Origin: Betaproteobacteria bacterium Ga0077532 | GTDB lineage: Bacteria; Pseudomonadota; Gammaproteobacteria; Burkholderiales; Ga0077523 | Assembly: GCA_001464895.1 (NCBI GenBank) | Contig: LNEE01000028.1 | Span: 1-59,442 of the forward strand | DNA length: 59,442 bases | Direction: 5' to 3' | Program-made: the position numbers and the translations under genes | In this document: positions 42,245 through 50,256 of the stretch, one piece after another | How the letters are laid out: each line of letters opens with the position of its first letter | Numbering within the stretch: the stretch's first letter is position 1 | The notes under the pieces: generated by a model | What the model was told of the DNA's origin: nothing | Database searches by the model: none | Seen by the model: the letters and a program-made list of their open reading frames with translations, nothing else

Positions 42245-43198
42245 TCAGCGGATCGCGACAGGCGCCACGGTTGATCCTGTCCCGCCCTTGATCTTGAGCG
42301 GCTGCACGGCGAACGCGAACTCGTAGGTACGGCTCGCGGCCAACTCGTCCAGCTTCATGTTCTCGAGCAGGAAGATGCCGTGCACGACGAGCGCGATCTG
42401 GTGCACGGGCAGGCTCAGCGACTTGTCCGGATTGGGGGTCACCTCGACCCCGAAGGTGTCCGCCCCGAAGAGCATCACGTTCTTCTTTGCCAGCCATTCC
42501 GCCGCGGGAGCACCGATGCCCGGCGTGCTGCCGTTGTACTTCGCGTTGTCGACGCCCCAGAGCCGGCCGTAGCCGGAGTGGATCAGCACGGCATCGCCGG
42601 CGCCGATGGTCACGCCCTGGCGCGCAGCCGTGGCCTCCAAGTCGGCGACGGTGATCTCGTAACCACCGTCCAGCATGTCGACACCCTTCATCGCTGCGAC
42701 GTCGAGCAACACACCGCGCGTGAAGAGCATGCCGATCTTCTCGACGCCCAGCTTGGTGAATCCGTTGCGCGTGCCGATCTCGTCGGAGTCGATGCAGTTG
42801 TAGAGCAAGTTGCCGATGGTCTGGTGCGAGAACATGTCGAACTGCGTGCCCACCTGGCCGATCTCGGTGATCACCAGTTCCTCGTTGCTCCGGCGCTTGT
42901 TGGCGCCCAGCGACGGCCCGGTGCGCTTCGTGAGGACCTCGAACTTGCGCGTCCCGAAGAGCGGCATGCCCGATTCGAGGACGCGGCCCAGCTCGACGAT
43001 CTCACCGGTCTTCACGAGCCGCGCGGCCTGCAGCACGCGCGCCGGGGTCATGTGATTGGCCGCACCGCGCTCGTCGGCCGCCCCCCACTGCGACGGGCAA
43101 CGCTGGTCCGCGGTAGGCACCTGCCAGCCGTCGGCGGCGTGTGCCGAGGCAGCGATGGCGGAAAGGAGCACGGCGGCTCCGGCGAAGATGTGCTTCAT
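42245..43198 (-). CDS. Exported cyclase family protein (kynurenine formamidase-like fold)
   Basis: A 317-aa protein with a signal peptide (FAGAAVLLSAIAASAHAADG) and a cyclase/arylformamidase-like fold. The metal-binding signature is altered: VGTQFDMFSHQTIG replaces the usual HxGTHxDxPxH, keeping Asp and the last His but not the first two His. GAGDAVLIHSGYGRLWGVDN and MLFGADTFGVEVTPNP match the larger exported subgroup in catabolic clusters. Members hydrolyse cyclic or N-formyl compounds; the substrate is unknown. GAGAGAGGA precedes ATG 43198. It is convergent with DUF3422 and stands alone. Confidence 0.85.
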   Translation of the reverse strand: MKHIFAGAAVLLSAIAASAHAADGWQVPTADQRCPSQWGAADERGAANHMTPARVLQAARLVKTGEIVELGRVLESGMPLFGTRKFEVLTKRTGPSLGANKRRSNEELVITEIGQVGTQFDMFSHQTIGNLLYNCIDSDEIGTRNGFTKLGVEKIGMLFTRGVLLDVAAMKGVDMLDGGYEITVADLEATAARQGVTIGAGDAVLIHSGYGRLWGVDNAKYNGSTPGIGAPAAEWLAKKNVMLFGADTFGVEVTPNPDKSLSLPVHQIALVVHGIFLLENMKLDELAASRTYEFAFAVQPLKIKGGTGSTVAPVAIR

Positions 43199-43368
43199 GG
43201 ATCCTCTCTCCCTGTGGTTCTCGTGTCCGCATTCGGACGTCGTGCGGGGGCGCCGTCGATTCGGCGCATTCTCCGCTCGGCGGCACCGTGGATCCGGCAC
43301 ATCGCCCGACGACCCGAGGATAAGCCGAAGCGGGTCGCGTGTCCCGATACACCGCGACCGGCGGAGGG

Positions 43369-43788
43369 CTATCGGACCGTCACCCGCACACGCGGGCCCT
43401 TCACGAGCAGGTTGAGCACGAAGCTGCAGAACGAGATGAACAGCGCCGCCCCGACGGTCTGCCAGAAGGTGCCCACGTGGAAACCCGGCACGACCCACTC
43501 GACGAAGTACAGGATCATCGCGTTCAGCACCGGCACGAAGAGGCCGAGCGTGAGGACGGTGATGGGCAGGGTGAGCAGCAGCAGGACGGGTTTCAGCACC
43601 GTGTTGGCGACGCCGAAGACGAGCCCCGAGAGCAGCAGCGCCTCGATGCCGTCGATGCGCACGCTGTCGAGGATCGACGAGGCCACCCACAGGATGATGA
43701 CCTCCAGCCCCCAGAAGATGAGGAACCGCTGGATGCCGGCGAGCCAGGCGCGGGACGGCGGCGGGGGATCGTGTTCGTAGACAGCCAT
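43369..43788 (-). CDS. Phage-holin-family (YvlD-like) membrane protein
   Basis: A 139-aa protein with four hydrophobic helices: FLIFWGLEVIILWVASSIL, ALLLSGLVFGVANTVLKPVL, LLTLPITVLTLGLFVPVLNA and VGAALFISFCSFVLNLLVKG. The VLKPVLLLLTLPITVLTLGLF core (given in part) marks the YvlD/DUF360 family, often labelled phage holin family 4. These are ordinary chromosomal proteins, and no phage genes surround it. ATG 43788 lacks a clear Shine-Dalgarno. Function unknown. Confidence 0.82.
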   Translation of the reverse strand: MAVYEHDPPPPSRAWLAGIQRFLIFWGLEVIILWVASSILDSVRIDGIEALLLSGLVFGVANTVLKPVLLLLTLPITVLTLGLFVPVLNAMILYFVEWVVPGFHVGTFWQTVGAALFISFCSFVLNLLVKGPRVRVTVR

Positions 43789-43970
43789 CGGCGGAGGGAC
43801 GAACCCCGCTCCCGGGATCCGTGAAGGCGCGGCGGACTGCCGCCGTCCGAGTATGTGCGGACGACAGGGCGGTCCACAAGGGATGCGCCGCAGCATCGCG
43901 GGGGCACGATCGTTCCCCTTCGTCCATGACCGGCAGCTAACATCGGCCCTTCCCCGATCCGAAGGCTCCC

Positions 43971-44894
43971 ATGTCCCGAGACCACAGCACCCTGCCGCGC
44001 ACCACCTGGTGGCTGCTCGCCGCCCTCACCCTCGGCTGGGGCATGAACTGGCCCATGATGAAGATCGCCCTCGCGGAGATCCCGGTCTGGACCTTCCGCT
44101 GCCTGAGCGTGGTGGGCGGTGGCGTCGCGATGTTCGTGGTGGCCCGCCTCGCCGGCGACAGGCTCCGGATTCCGAGGGACGAACTGCGGATGCTCGTCAT
44201 CACCGCGCTCTTCAACGTCACGCTGTGGAACGTGTTCGTGGGCTACGGCGTGCGCGCCCTGCCAGCCGGACGGGCAGTGATATTGGCCTTCACGATGCCG
44301 GTGTGGACCGTGCTCATCTCGGCGTTCGTGCTGCGGGAGCGGCTCACGCGCCGGAAGATCACCGGTGTGGCGCTCGGGATGGCTGGCCTTGTTGTGCTGC
44401 TGGGGGACTCGCTGAAGGTACTCGGCGAGGCGCCCTTCGGATCGGCGATGGTGATGCTGGCGGCAGTCTCCTGGGCTTGCGGCACGGTGCTGATGAAGCG
44501 GTATCCATCGACCCTGTCGACCAGCGCGTTCACGGCGTGGAGCCTCGTGATCGGCGGGCTGCCTCTGGCCATCGGCACGGCTCTTCTGGACGGCATTTCG
44601 CTGCGGCCCATGAGCGACGCGGCGATGGGCGCACTGCTCTACAACATCTTCATCGCCTTCCTGCTTTGCTACTGGCTCTGGTTCCGGATCGTCACGCTGG
44701 CGCCGGCCGGCGTCTCGGCGCTCGGCACGTTGATGATTCCGGTGGTGGGCATCACGAGCGGGATGCTCATCCTCGGGGAACGGCCGGGGCTCGCCGACCT
44801 CGGCGCGATGGCCCTGGTGATGGCCGCGCTGGCGACGGTGCTGATCCCTGGTCGGGCGACTCCGGCTCAAGCCGGCGCCGCCGCCGACCGTTAG
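43971..44894 (+). CDS. EamA-domain (DMT superfamily) transporter
   Basis: A 307-aa ten-helix transporter with two EamA repeats: ALTLGWGMNWPMMKIALAEI with PAGRAVILAFTMPVWTVLIS, and VMLAAVSWACGTVLMKRYPS with VSALGTLMIPVVGITSGMLI. WGMNWP is common in the YdcZ/RhaT-like subgroup. Substrate unknown. It is divergent from the YvlD-like gene and followed by a lytic transglycosylase gene 113 bp later. It shows no close kinship with the two other EamA genes in the window apart from the shared fold. Confidence 0.88.
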   Translation: MSRDHSTLPRTTWWLLAALTLGWGMNWPMMKIALAEIPVWTFRCLSVVGGGVAMFVVARLAGDRLRIPRDELRMLVITALFNVTLWNVFVGYGVRALPAGRAVILAFTMPVWTVLISAFVLRERLTRRKITGVALGMAGLVVLLGDSLKVLGEAPFGSAMVMLAAVSWACGTVLMKRYPSTLSTSAFTAWSLVIGGLPLAIGTALLDGISLRPMSDAAMGALLYNIFIAFLLCYWLWFRIVTLAPAGVSALGTLMIPVVGITSGMLILGERPGLADLGAMALVMAALATVLIPGRATPAQAGAAADR

Positions 44895-45007
44895 CGGACC
44901 ATGACCGCGGTGGCAGGCTTGTTGCACTTCACTCCATCGAGACCTCCCGGTTCCGGCCTGTCAGGTCGATTTCCGGACACAACCCGCTGACGAATCGACG
45001 GAAACCC

Positions 45008-45679
45008 ATGCGCCTCGTGCCGAATCGATCTCTGTTGCAGCTGTCCCTGGGCGGCATCCTGCTGACCCTGGCCGCTGCAGCGCAGGCCGACATCTACCGT
45101 TGCACGGGCGAGGATGGCGTCCCGCTCTTCACGAATATTCCGAACGACCGGCGCTGCATGGTCGTGATCAAGTCGAAGAGCTCGGCACCCGATCCGGTGG
45201 CGGCACTGGTCCTCGACCGCTCGGCACGCCGGATCGGCAAGGTCACCCGCGAACGGTTCGAAGAGCACGTGCAGGCCGCCGCCCGCGAGCATCAGGTGGA
45301 GGCGGCGCTGATCCACGCCGTGATCTCCGCGGAATCCGCCTACAACCCGCTGGCGCGTTCCACCAAGGGCGCGCGCGGCCTGATGCAACTGATCCCGGAG
45401 ACGGGAGCCCGCTACGGCGCCACCAACCTCCTCGACCCGAAACAGAACATCGATGCCGGCACGCGCTACCTGAAGGACCTCATGGCGATGTTCGGCAACG
45501 ACCTCAAGCTCGCCATCGCGGCCTACAACGCCGGGGAAGGTGCAGTGCAGCGCTACGGCACCATCCCGCCGTATGCCGAGACCCGCAACTACGTACCGAA
45601 GGTGCTGGCCTACTACAAGCGGTATCGCGATGCCGCGATGAAGACCGCCGACCGAAGCCCCCGGCACGCGGCAAGCTAG
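45008..45679 (+). CDS. Lytic transglycosylase, SLT domain, with DUF4124-like N-terminus
   Basis: A 223-aa exported peptidoglycan lytic transglycosylase (family 1). After a signal peptide (LSLGGILLTLAAAAQADIY) there is a short DUF4124-like segment (YRCTGEDGVPLFTNIPNDRR). The SLT domain (~85-205) has the catalytic Glu in AVISAESAYNPLARST, then KGARGLMQLIPETGARYG, PKQNIDAGTRYLKDLMAMFG, AIAAYNAGEGAVQRYG and the final YVPKVLAYY. Its stop codon overlaps, in convergent orientation, that of the DapA-family gene (ctag at 45676-45679). Confidence 0.92.
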   Translation: MRLVPNRSLLQLSLGGILLTLAAAAQADIYRCTGEDGVPLFTNIPNDRRCMVVIKSKSSAPDPVAALVLDRSARRIGKVTRERFEEHVQAAAREHQVEAALIHAVISAESAYNPLARSTKGARGLMQLIPETGARYGATNLLDPKQNIDAGTRYLKDLMAMFGNDLKLAIAAYNAGEGAVQRYGTIPPYAETRNYVPKVLAYYKRYRDAAMKTADRSPRHAAS

Positions 45680-46578
45680 ATCCCCAGCGGCCCCAACCGG
45701 CTGGCGAACCGGCGCGCGCAGTCCAGGCCGAAAGCGGTCGGCACCATCGCCGGGGACCGGTCGACGACCTCACCGAGTCCGAGCCGCAGCGCCACCATCC
45801 GCTTGCCGTAGCAGATGAGGGCATCGAGGGACTGCATGCCGAACAAGATGGCCGGCAACACCTCCCGATAGAGCGCCTCCGCTTCGTCCTCCCGCCCCGC
45901 CCGCATCGCCTCGTAGACCCGCACCTGGACATCGAAGGTGTCGATGGCCGGGATCATCCCGGCACACCCGGCCCGTAGGTTGTCGGGCAATTCCTGACCG
46001 TTGCGACCGTTGAACACCGCGACCTCCCCGCGGGTCGCGTCGATCGCGGCCTGCACGACGGTGACCGGCCCCTCGCCCTTGAGCACCCGAAAGTTCGGGT
46101 GTGCCCGTGCCAGTGCCGCGATGGCTGGCGCCGACAGTCCGACGCCGGTGTACTCGGGGGCATTCTGGATCGCGACCGGCCGATCGAGGGCCGCCATGAC
46201 CGCACCGAAGTGCCGCGCGTAGTGCGCTTCGGATTCTCCCCGTTCGGGAGGCGGCTGGAGGATCACCCAGTCGGCGCCTGCTGCCGCAGCGGCTTTGCCG
46301 GCGACGACCTGATCCTCGACGCTTCCGGGCGCGATCGTCACGGCGAGCGGCAGGCGACCCGCGAGATCTTCCGCCACCCAGTCCACCAGACGTGCGCGCT
46401 CGTCGGGCGAAAGCTTGCCGACCTCGGTGGCGAGGCCGAGGACAGCGACGCCATGGGCCCCGCCAGCCAGGGCCGCCTGGACCTGCCGACGCATGGCGTC
46501 ACGATCGAGACTGCCGTCCGCGCGGAAGAAGGCGTAGAGCATCGGATAGATGCCATGCGGGGGATCGGGGTTGGGCAC
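45676..46578 (-). CDS. DapA/NanA-family class I aldolase or lyase
   Basis: A 300-aa TIM-barrel enzyme of the dihydrodipicolinate synthase/N-acetylneuraminate lyase family. The Schiff-base lysine is Lys167 (FRVLKGEGPV) and the catalytic Tyr is Tyr143 (IQNAPEYTGVGL); HGVAVLGLATEVGKLSPDER is the pyruvate-binding segment. The usual G-T/S-T-GE signature is changed to LGLATEVGKL, so it is probably not DapA itself but a keto-acid aldolase, lyase or dehydratase. GTG 46578 is the best start (GGAG about 11 nt upstream). It is divergent from the RraA-like gene (145 bp), hinting at joint control. Confidence 0.85.
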   Translation of the reverse strand: MPNPDPPHGIYPMLYAFFRADGSLDRDAMRRQVQAALAGGAHGVAVLGLATEVGKLSPDERARLVDWVAEDLAGRLPLAVTIAPGSVEDQVVAGKAAAAAGADWVILQPPPERGESEAHYARHFGAVMAALDRPVAIQNAPEYTGVGLSAPAIAALARAHPNFRVLKGEGPVTVVQAAIDATRGEVAVFNGRNGQELPDNLRAGCAGMIPAIDTFDVQVRVYEAMRAGREDEAEALYREVLPAILFGMQSLDALICYGKRMVALRLGLGEVVDRSPAMVPTAFGLDCARRFASRLGPLGI

Positions 46579-46723
46579 CGGGGGAGTCTCCGGAAATGGG
46601 ATGGATCGACCAGGGGAAGGATACCGGGGCCTGCCTGGACAGCGTTCGACAAGCCGGGCGCTGCCGGCCGACGCACGCGTCGTATCATCCCTTCCCTGCT
46701 CGTCCTCCACGGAGTCCTGTCCC

Positions 46724-47443
46724 ATGCGCAGACGGTTCGGTCTTGCCCTGTTGCTCGCGCTCATCTCGGCGTCGGCCCATGCCCTCACCCCCGACGAGAT
46801 CATCGCGGTCCTGAAGGATCCGGTGCACAGCACCGGAAACGTCGCCGACGCCGTCGACGAGGCCACCGGCGCGCGGGGCTGGATGAATTCCGACATGAAG
46901 CCGATCATCGATACCAAGATGGTGGGCCGCGCCGCCACGGCGTTGATGCGCCCGGTGCTCCGGAACGACGGGCGCAAGTACCCGAACCACCATCTCGAGA
47001 TCCTCGATCAGGCGGAACCCGGGAGCGTGCTCGTCTACTTGATGCAGGACGCGCCGGACATCGCCGCGATCGGCAACCTGATGGCGACGACCGCGAAGGT
47101 CCGCGGGCTCGCCGGTGTGGTGATCGACGGCGCCGTGCGCGACATCACGGAAATCCGCCAGATCGGTCTGCCGGTGTGGTCACGACGGGTCAGCCCTGCA
47201 ACCTCGGTGGGACGCATGGTGAGCGTCGACAAGCAGATCCCCGTGATGTGCGGCGGGATCGAGGTCCACCCCGGTGACTACCTGGTCGCGGACGCCGATG
47301 GCGTCGTCGTCGTGCCGCAGGGTGCGGCCGAACAGGTCGTGGGCTTCCTGAAGCAGTACGCCGACAAGGAGGCTCGGATGCTGCCGATCATCCAGGAGAA
47401 GAAGTCGATCCTGAAGGCGATCGAGATCTACAACCGCTACTGA
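46724..47443 (+). CDS. Exported RraA-like aldolase-fold protein
   Basis: A 239-aa RraA/HMG-aldolase-family protein. GNLMATTAKVRGLAGVVIDG followed by AVRDITEIRQIGLPVW contains the Arg139-Asp140 pair used for Mg and oxaloacetate/pyruvate binding in class II HMG/CHA aldolases. The N-terminus RRRFGLALLLALISASAHA is a signal peptide, so this copy seems to be exported, whereas known family members are cytoplasmic. Its TGA overlaps the ATG of the intradiol dioxygenase (TGATG), so the two are translationally coupled. In protocatechuate meta-cleavage, HMG aldolase yields pyruvate and oxaloacetate; whether this protein does so outside the cytoplasm is unknown. Confidence 0.85.
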   Translation: MRRRFGLALLLALISASAHALTPDEIIAVLKDPVHSTGNVADAVDEATGARGWMNSDMKPIIDTKMVGRAATALMRPVLRNDGRKYPNHHLEILDQAEPGSVLVYLMQDAPDIAAIGNLMATTAKVRGLAGVVIDGAVRDITEIRQIGLPVWSRRVSPATSVGRMVSVDKQIPVMCGGIEVHPGDYLVADADGVVVVPQGAAEQVVGFLKQYADKEARMLPIIQEKKSILKAIEIYNRY

Positions 47444-48156
47444 TGCTGCCGATCCGCGCCCAGACCGCGCGCCGTCTCTCCATGGCGCTTCCGGAGCCTG
47501 CCCTGCCGCGCCGCCGACTCCTCGGCGCCGGCGCAGCCGTCGTGCTCACACCCGCGCTCGCTCTCGCCGCTGTCGCCGGCCCGGGCGCTCCAGCCACACC
47601 GGCCCAGATGCAGGGCCCGTTCTATCCGCTGGCGCTGCCGCTGGACCAGGACAACGATCTCACCCAGGTGCGCGGGCGCACGGGACGCGCGAAAGGCGTC
47701 GTCACGGACATCGGGGGCGTCGTCGTCGATCTGCGCGGGCAGCCGGTGGCCGATGTCGCCCTCGAGATCTGGCAGGTGAATGGGTTCGGGCGGTACCACC
47801 ACCCCGACGACGACAGCGATCTGCCGGTCGATCCGAACTTCCAGGGGTTCGGGCGCACCGTGACGGCCCGGGATGGCACCTACCGTTTCCGCACGATCCG
47901 GCCACTGCCGTATCCGGGTCGGGCACCGCACATCCACTTCGCGCTGAAGGGCCGCGGATTCGGACCGTTCTATACCCAGATGTATCTGGCCGGCGCCCCG
48001 GAGAACGCGACCGACTTTCTGCTGACGCGCGTGCGGGACCCGCGCGAACGCGACCTGCTGATCGTGGCGCTCGAGGGGCCGACGGACGGTACCTCGCCGA
48101 TGACCGGGCGCTTCGACATCGTGCTGGGCCACGCCATGCTGCAACGGGAGAGATGA
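47443..48156 (+). CDS. Tat-exported intradiol ring-cleavage dioxygenase
   Basis: A 237-aa protein of the intradiol dioxygenase family (protocatechuate 3,4-dioxygenase/catechol 1,2-dioxygenase fold). The Fe(III) ligands are all present: Tyr118 (FGRYHH), Tyr157 (RPLPYPG), His163 and His165 (RAPHIHF). Residues ~22-45 (PRRRLLGAGAAVVLTPALAL) look like a Tat signal with RRR. Exported intradiol-like proteins are known but their substrates are unclear. ATG 47443 overlaps the RraA-like stop and its own TGA overlaps the ydcH-like ATG (ATGA at 48153). Cleavage of a catechol would give a muconate-type product. Confidence 0.88.
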   Translation: MLPIRAQTARRLSMALPEPALPRRRLLGAGAAVVLTPALALAAVAGPGAPATPAQMQGPFYPLALPLDQDNDLTQVRGRTGRAKGVVTDIGGVVVDLRGQPVADVALEIWQVNGFGRYHHPDDDSDLPVDPNFQGFGRTVTARDGTYRFRTIRPLPYPGRAPHIHFALKGRGFGPFYTQMYLAGAPENATDFLLTRVRDPRERDLLIVALEGPTDGTSPMTGRFDIVLGHAMLQRER

Positions 48157-48368
48157 TGGAAGGAGAACCCGAGGCCTACGAGGCCATCCTCCACCAACTG
48201 GCTGCACTCAAGGTGGAACATCGAGATCTCGACGAGGCGATCGCCAGGATGGTCGAATCGCCGCTGCAGGACGAGCTTCAGGTGCGACGCCTGAAACGTC
48301 GCAAGCTTCTTCTGAAGGATCAGATCGTGTGGCTCGAGCGGCAACTGGCGCCCGACGACCGGGCCTGA
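48153..48368 (+). CDS. YdcH/DUF465 family small protein
   Basis: A 71-aa all-helical protein. LAALKVEHRDLDEAIARMVE and DELQVRRLKRRKLLLKDQIV form the two-helix hairpin of DUF465 (YdcH-like) proteins. The function of the family is not known. The start overlaps the intradiol dioxygenase stop by four bases (ATGA), so it is the third gene of a coupled operon; position in a catabolic operon is unusual for this family. Convergent with the cytochrome c gene. Confidence 0.85.
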   Translation: MMEGEPEAYEAILHQLAALKVEHRDLDEAIARMVESPLQDELQVRRLKRRKLLLKDQIVWLERQLAPDDRA

Positions 48369-48420
48369 CCCGACCGGTCATCGGGAGCGGCGCGCCGACC
48401 GCCCGCGGGACGGGCAGCGA

Positions 48421-48738
48421 TCAGTGCGGAACCTTGTAGTGCCGGTTCGCGAGAAACTCGGCAACACTCTCGATGTCCTGCGGGCTCCATCGCAACCGGG
48501 CGTTGCCCTGCCAGCGCTCCACCTGCTGACGGATCTCGAGGTAGGTATTGGCGAGACGGTCTTCGCGCTGGTAGAGCGCGGGCTCGTGACAGGCGACACA
48601 GAAGGTGTCGTGCAGGGCCTGCCCGCGGCCCAGATCGCCGGCATTTGCGGCACCCGAGAACAGCGCGCTGCCGGAGAAGAGCGCAGCTCCGAGGAATGCC
48701 CAGGCGCGTGCTACGGGAGTAAAGGATTTCTGACGCAT
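48421..48738 (-). CDS. Small exported c-type cytochrome without axial Met
   Basis: A 105-aa monoheme cytochrome c. A signal peptide (residues ~1-33, ending SGAANAGD) is followed by one CVACH site (Cys47, Cys50, His51). The mature part after it contains no methionine, so the usual Met sixth ligand is absent; His100 or His105 (NRHYKVPH) could serve, or the heme could be five-coordinate. The C-terminal helix DIESVAEFLANRHY is typical of class I cytochromes. ATG 48738 has GGAG 9 nt upstream. Electron partner unknown; the nearest redox enzyme is the intradiol dioxygenase. Confidence 0.87.
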   Translation of the reverse strand: MRQKSFTPVARAWAFLGAALFSGSALFSGAANAGDLGRGQALHDTFCVACHEPALYQREDRLANTYLEIRQQVERWQGNARLRWSPQDIESVAEFLANRHYKVPH

Positions 48739-48868
48739 GTTCGACTCCAGGTTTCGATACCCCGACCCGACGGGGCTCCTTCGAGTGTAAGCCCGGCGCG
48801 CAGCGCCGTGACGATGAACCGGTGATCCGCCGCGCACTCCAACCACCCGAGACATATCGACGATCCCC

Positions 48869-49321
48869 ATGCCCAGAACCAGCAGCCCGCCAGCCTTCGC
48901 CCTTCTGCTCTTCACCTCGACGGCGCTCGCCGTCGGCACCCACGTCGCTGTCATCGCTATCGGATTCCTCTGGGCCAGCTGGCAGGCCGGTGCCAGCGCG
49001 GGCGGCATGACGGGCGTCTTCTTCGCGCCCTTCTGTCTGCTGGCCCTGCTCGTCCCGCTCGGGACGGGCTCCCTTGCCAGACGCTGGTTTCCGGGGCCAC
49101 AGTCGGCAGCGGACGGTACGGGTACAGTCGGCCTGTTCCTGTGGTTCTTCGTCGGTGCGGAGTTGCTCCTGGCCGGATTGATGTCTCTCGGGGCACCACC
49201 GAGCCCGTCGACTGTCCTTCCCCACGCGGTGCTGGCAGCCTACGCGCTGCGCGCCGCCCTCACCCTTGCGAGGAGACCCGATGATGCCGAGCTTCCACCG
49301 GCGGTCGATGCCGCCCCCTGA
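48869..49321 (+). CDS. Hypothetical membrane protein, four helices
   Basis: A 150-aa protein with about four hydrophobic segments (FALLLFTSTALAVGTHVAVI, GVFFAPFCLLALLVPLGTG, VGLFLWFFVGAELLLAGLM, LPHAVLAAYALRAALTLA). I do not recognise the family. The C-terminal 14 codons overlap the start of the next gene by 41 nt, so the two are probably expressed together. No clear Shine-Dalgarno before ATG 48869. Confidence 0.55.
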   Translation: MPRTSSPPAFALLLFTSTALAVGTHVAVIAIGFLWASWQAGASAGGMTGVFFAPFCLLALLVPLGTGSLARRWFPGPQSAADGTGTVGLFLWFFVGAELLLAGLMSLGAPPSPSTVLPHAVLAAYALRAALTLARRPDDAELPPAVDAAP

Positions 49322-49712
49322 CCGGACCGGCCGGATCCGCCGGGCCCTGATCGCCTGCACAGCGCTGGCCGTTCTTTCTGGTTGTGCGGGCGTGATGAAG
49401 CGACCGGATCCGCTGACCACCGACGACATCGTCCGCCTCGTGAAGGCAGAAACCCCGTCCTCCGACATCATCCAGCGCCTGCGCGAGACGCGCACCGTGC
49501 TGCCGCTGACCGGATCCCAGTTCGCCAAGCTTCGCGAGCAAGGCGTGCCTGACGAAGTGCTGGACCATCTGCAGCAAGCCTATCTCGGTGCCGTCGAGTT
49601 CGACGCCCGCATGCGCTACCAGGGTCTGTACTGGGGTGGCTGGGGCGGCTGGGGTCCGCCCTTCCCCCATGCGGGCTTCCGAGGGCCACTACCCTACTGG
49701 TACTACTGGTGA
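49281..49712 (+). CDS. Small lipoprotein with aromatic/Gly-rich C-terminus
   Basis: A 143-aa lipoprotein candidate. ALIACTALAVLSGCAGVMKR has the lipobox LSGC. LTTDDIVRLVKAETPSSDII followed by QRLRETRTVLPLTGSQFAKL looks like a short helical domain reminiscent of SHOCT-like or TPM-type envelope modules, and YWGGWGGWGPPFPHAGFRGP ends in PYWYYW. AGGAG lies 5 nt upstream of ATG 49281; ATG 49284 is equally possible. It overlaps the preceding membrane gene by 41 nt. Function unknown. Confidence 0.7.
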   Translation: MMPSFHRRSMPPPDRTGRIRRALIACTALAVLSGCAGVMKRPDPLTTDDIVRLVKAETPSSDIIQRLRETRTVLPLTGSQFAKLREQGVPDEVLDHLQQAYLGAVEFDARMRYQGLYWGGWGGWGPPFPHAGFRGPLPYWYYW

Positions 49713-49779
49713 TGCCTCAACCCCGGCGCCTGCCATCCGATAAGCGTCGAACGGCAGACGCTGACAACGGGGGAGATGC

Positions 49780-50241
49780 ATGGGATACAGCGCAATGCAG
49801 GGGAGTGCACCGATCGCGTCGACCACGCTGCGCGGACTGCAGGACCAGTTCGCCGAGCTCGACACCGAACTGGACCAGCTCCGGGGGATTATCTCCAGCA
49901 CCGTCGCGGCGCTCTCCAACAGCTTCGCCGGCATCGAACCCCACACCCGCGCGGACGACGACACCGGGCTCCTGTTGCGGGAGCACTTCTCGACGGGCAT
50001 CTCCACTTTGCAGTTCGAGGACATGGCAAGCCAGCTGATCGAGCACGTCCGGCGTCGGAAGGCCGTGGTCCACGAGCTCGTCACCCGCCTCTCGGTCGCC
50101 GTGGAGCATTGCAGCGATCCACTGTCGCTGCGCGACGCCCTCTCGTCGATGCACACGGACGCCGAAGTGCTGTTCCAGTCGGTGTCCCACAAGAGCGTGG
50201 CGCAGACCGACATCGATTCGGGCGAGATCGAGTTGTTCTGA
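49780..50241 (+). CDS. Helical protein with chemotaxis-like LQFEDMASQL motif
   Basis: A 153-aa all-helical cytoplasmic protein, not firmly recognised. The motif STLQFEDMASQLIEHVRRRK recalls the LQF(Q/E)D...Q segments of CheZ-like and chemoreceptor-associated proteins; LQDQFAELDTELDQLRGIIS before it predicts a coiled coil. The GGGGGAG sequence 6 nt upstream supports ATG 49780. A role in chemotaxis or signalling is a guess from this motif. It is convergent with the DMT transporter gene. Confidence 0.65.
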   Translation: MGYSAMQGSAPIASTTLRGLQDQFAELDTELDQLRGIISSTVAALSNSFAGIEPHTRADDDTGLLLREHFSTGISTLQFEDMASQLIEHVRRRKAVVHELVTRLSVAVEHCSDPLSLRDALSSMHTDAEVLFQSVSHKSVAQTDIDSGEIELF

Positions 50242-50256
50242 CCCCCGCAGCGCGGC

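Noticed and set aside
43369..43788. Prophage remnant suggested by the holin family name
   Set aside because: The YvlD-like family is chromosomal and no integrase, capsid or lysis genes are near.
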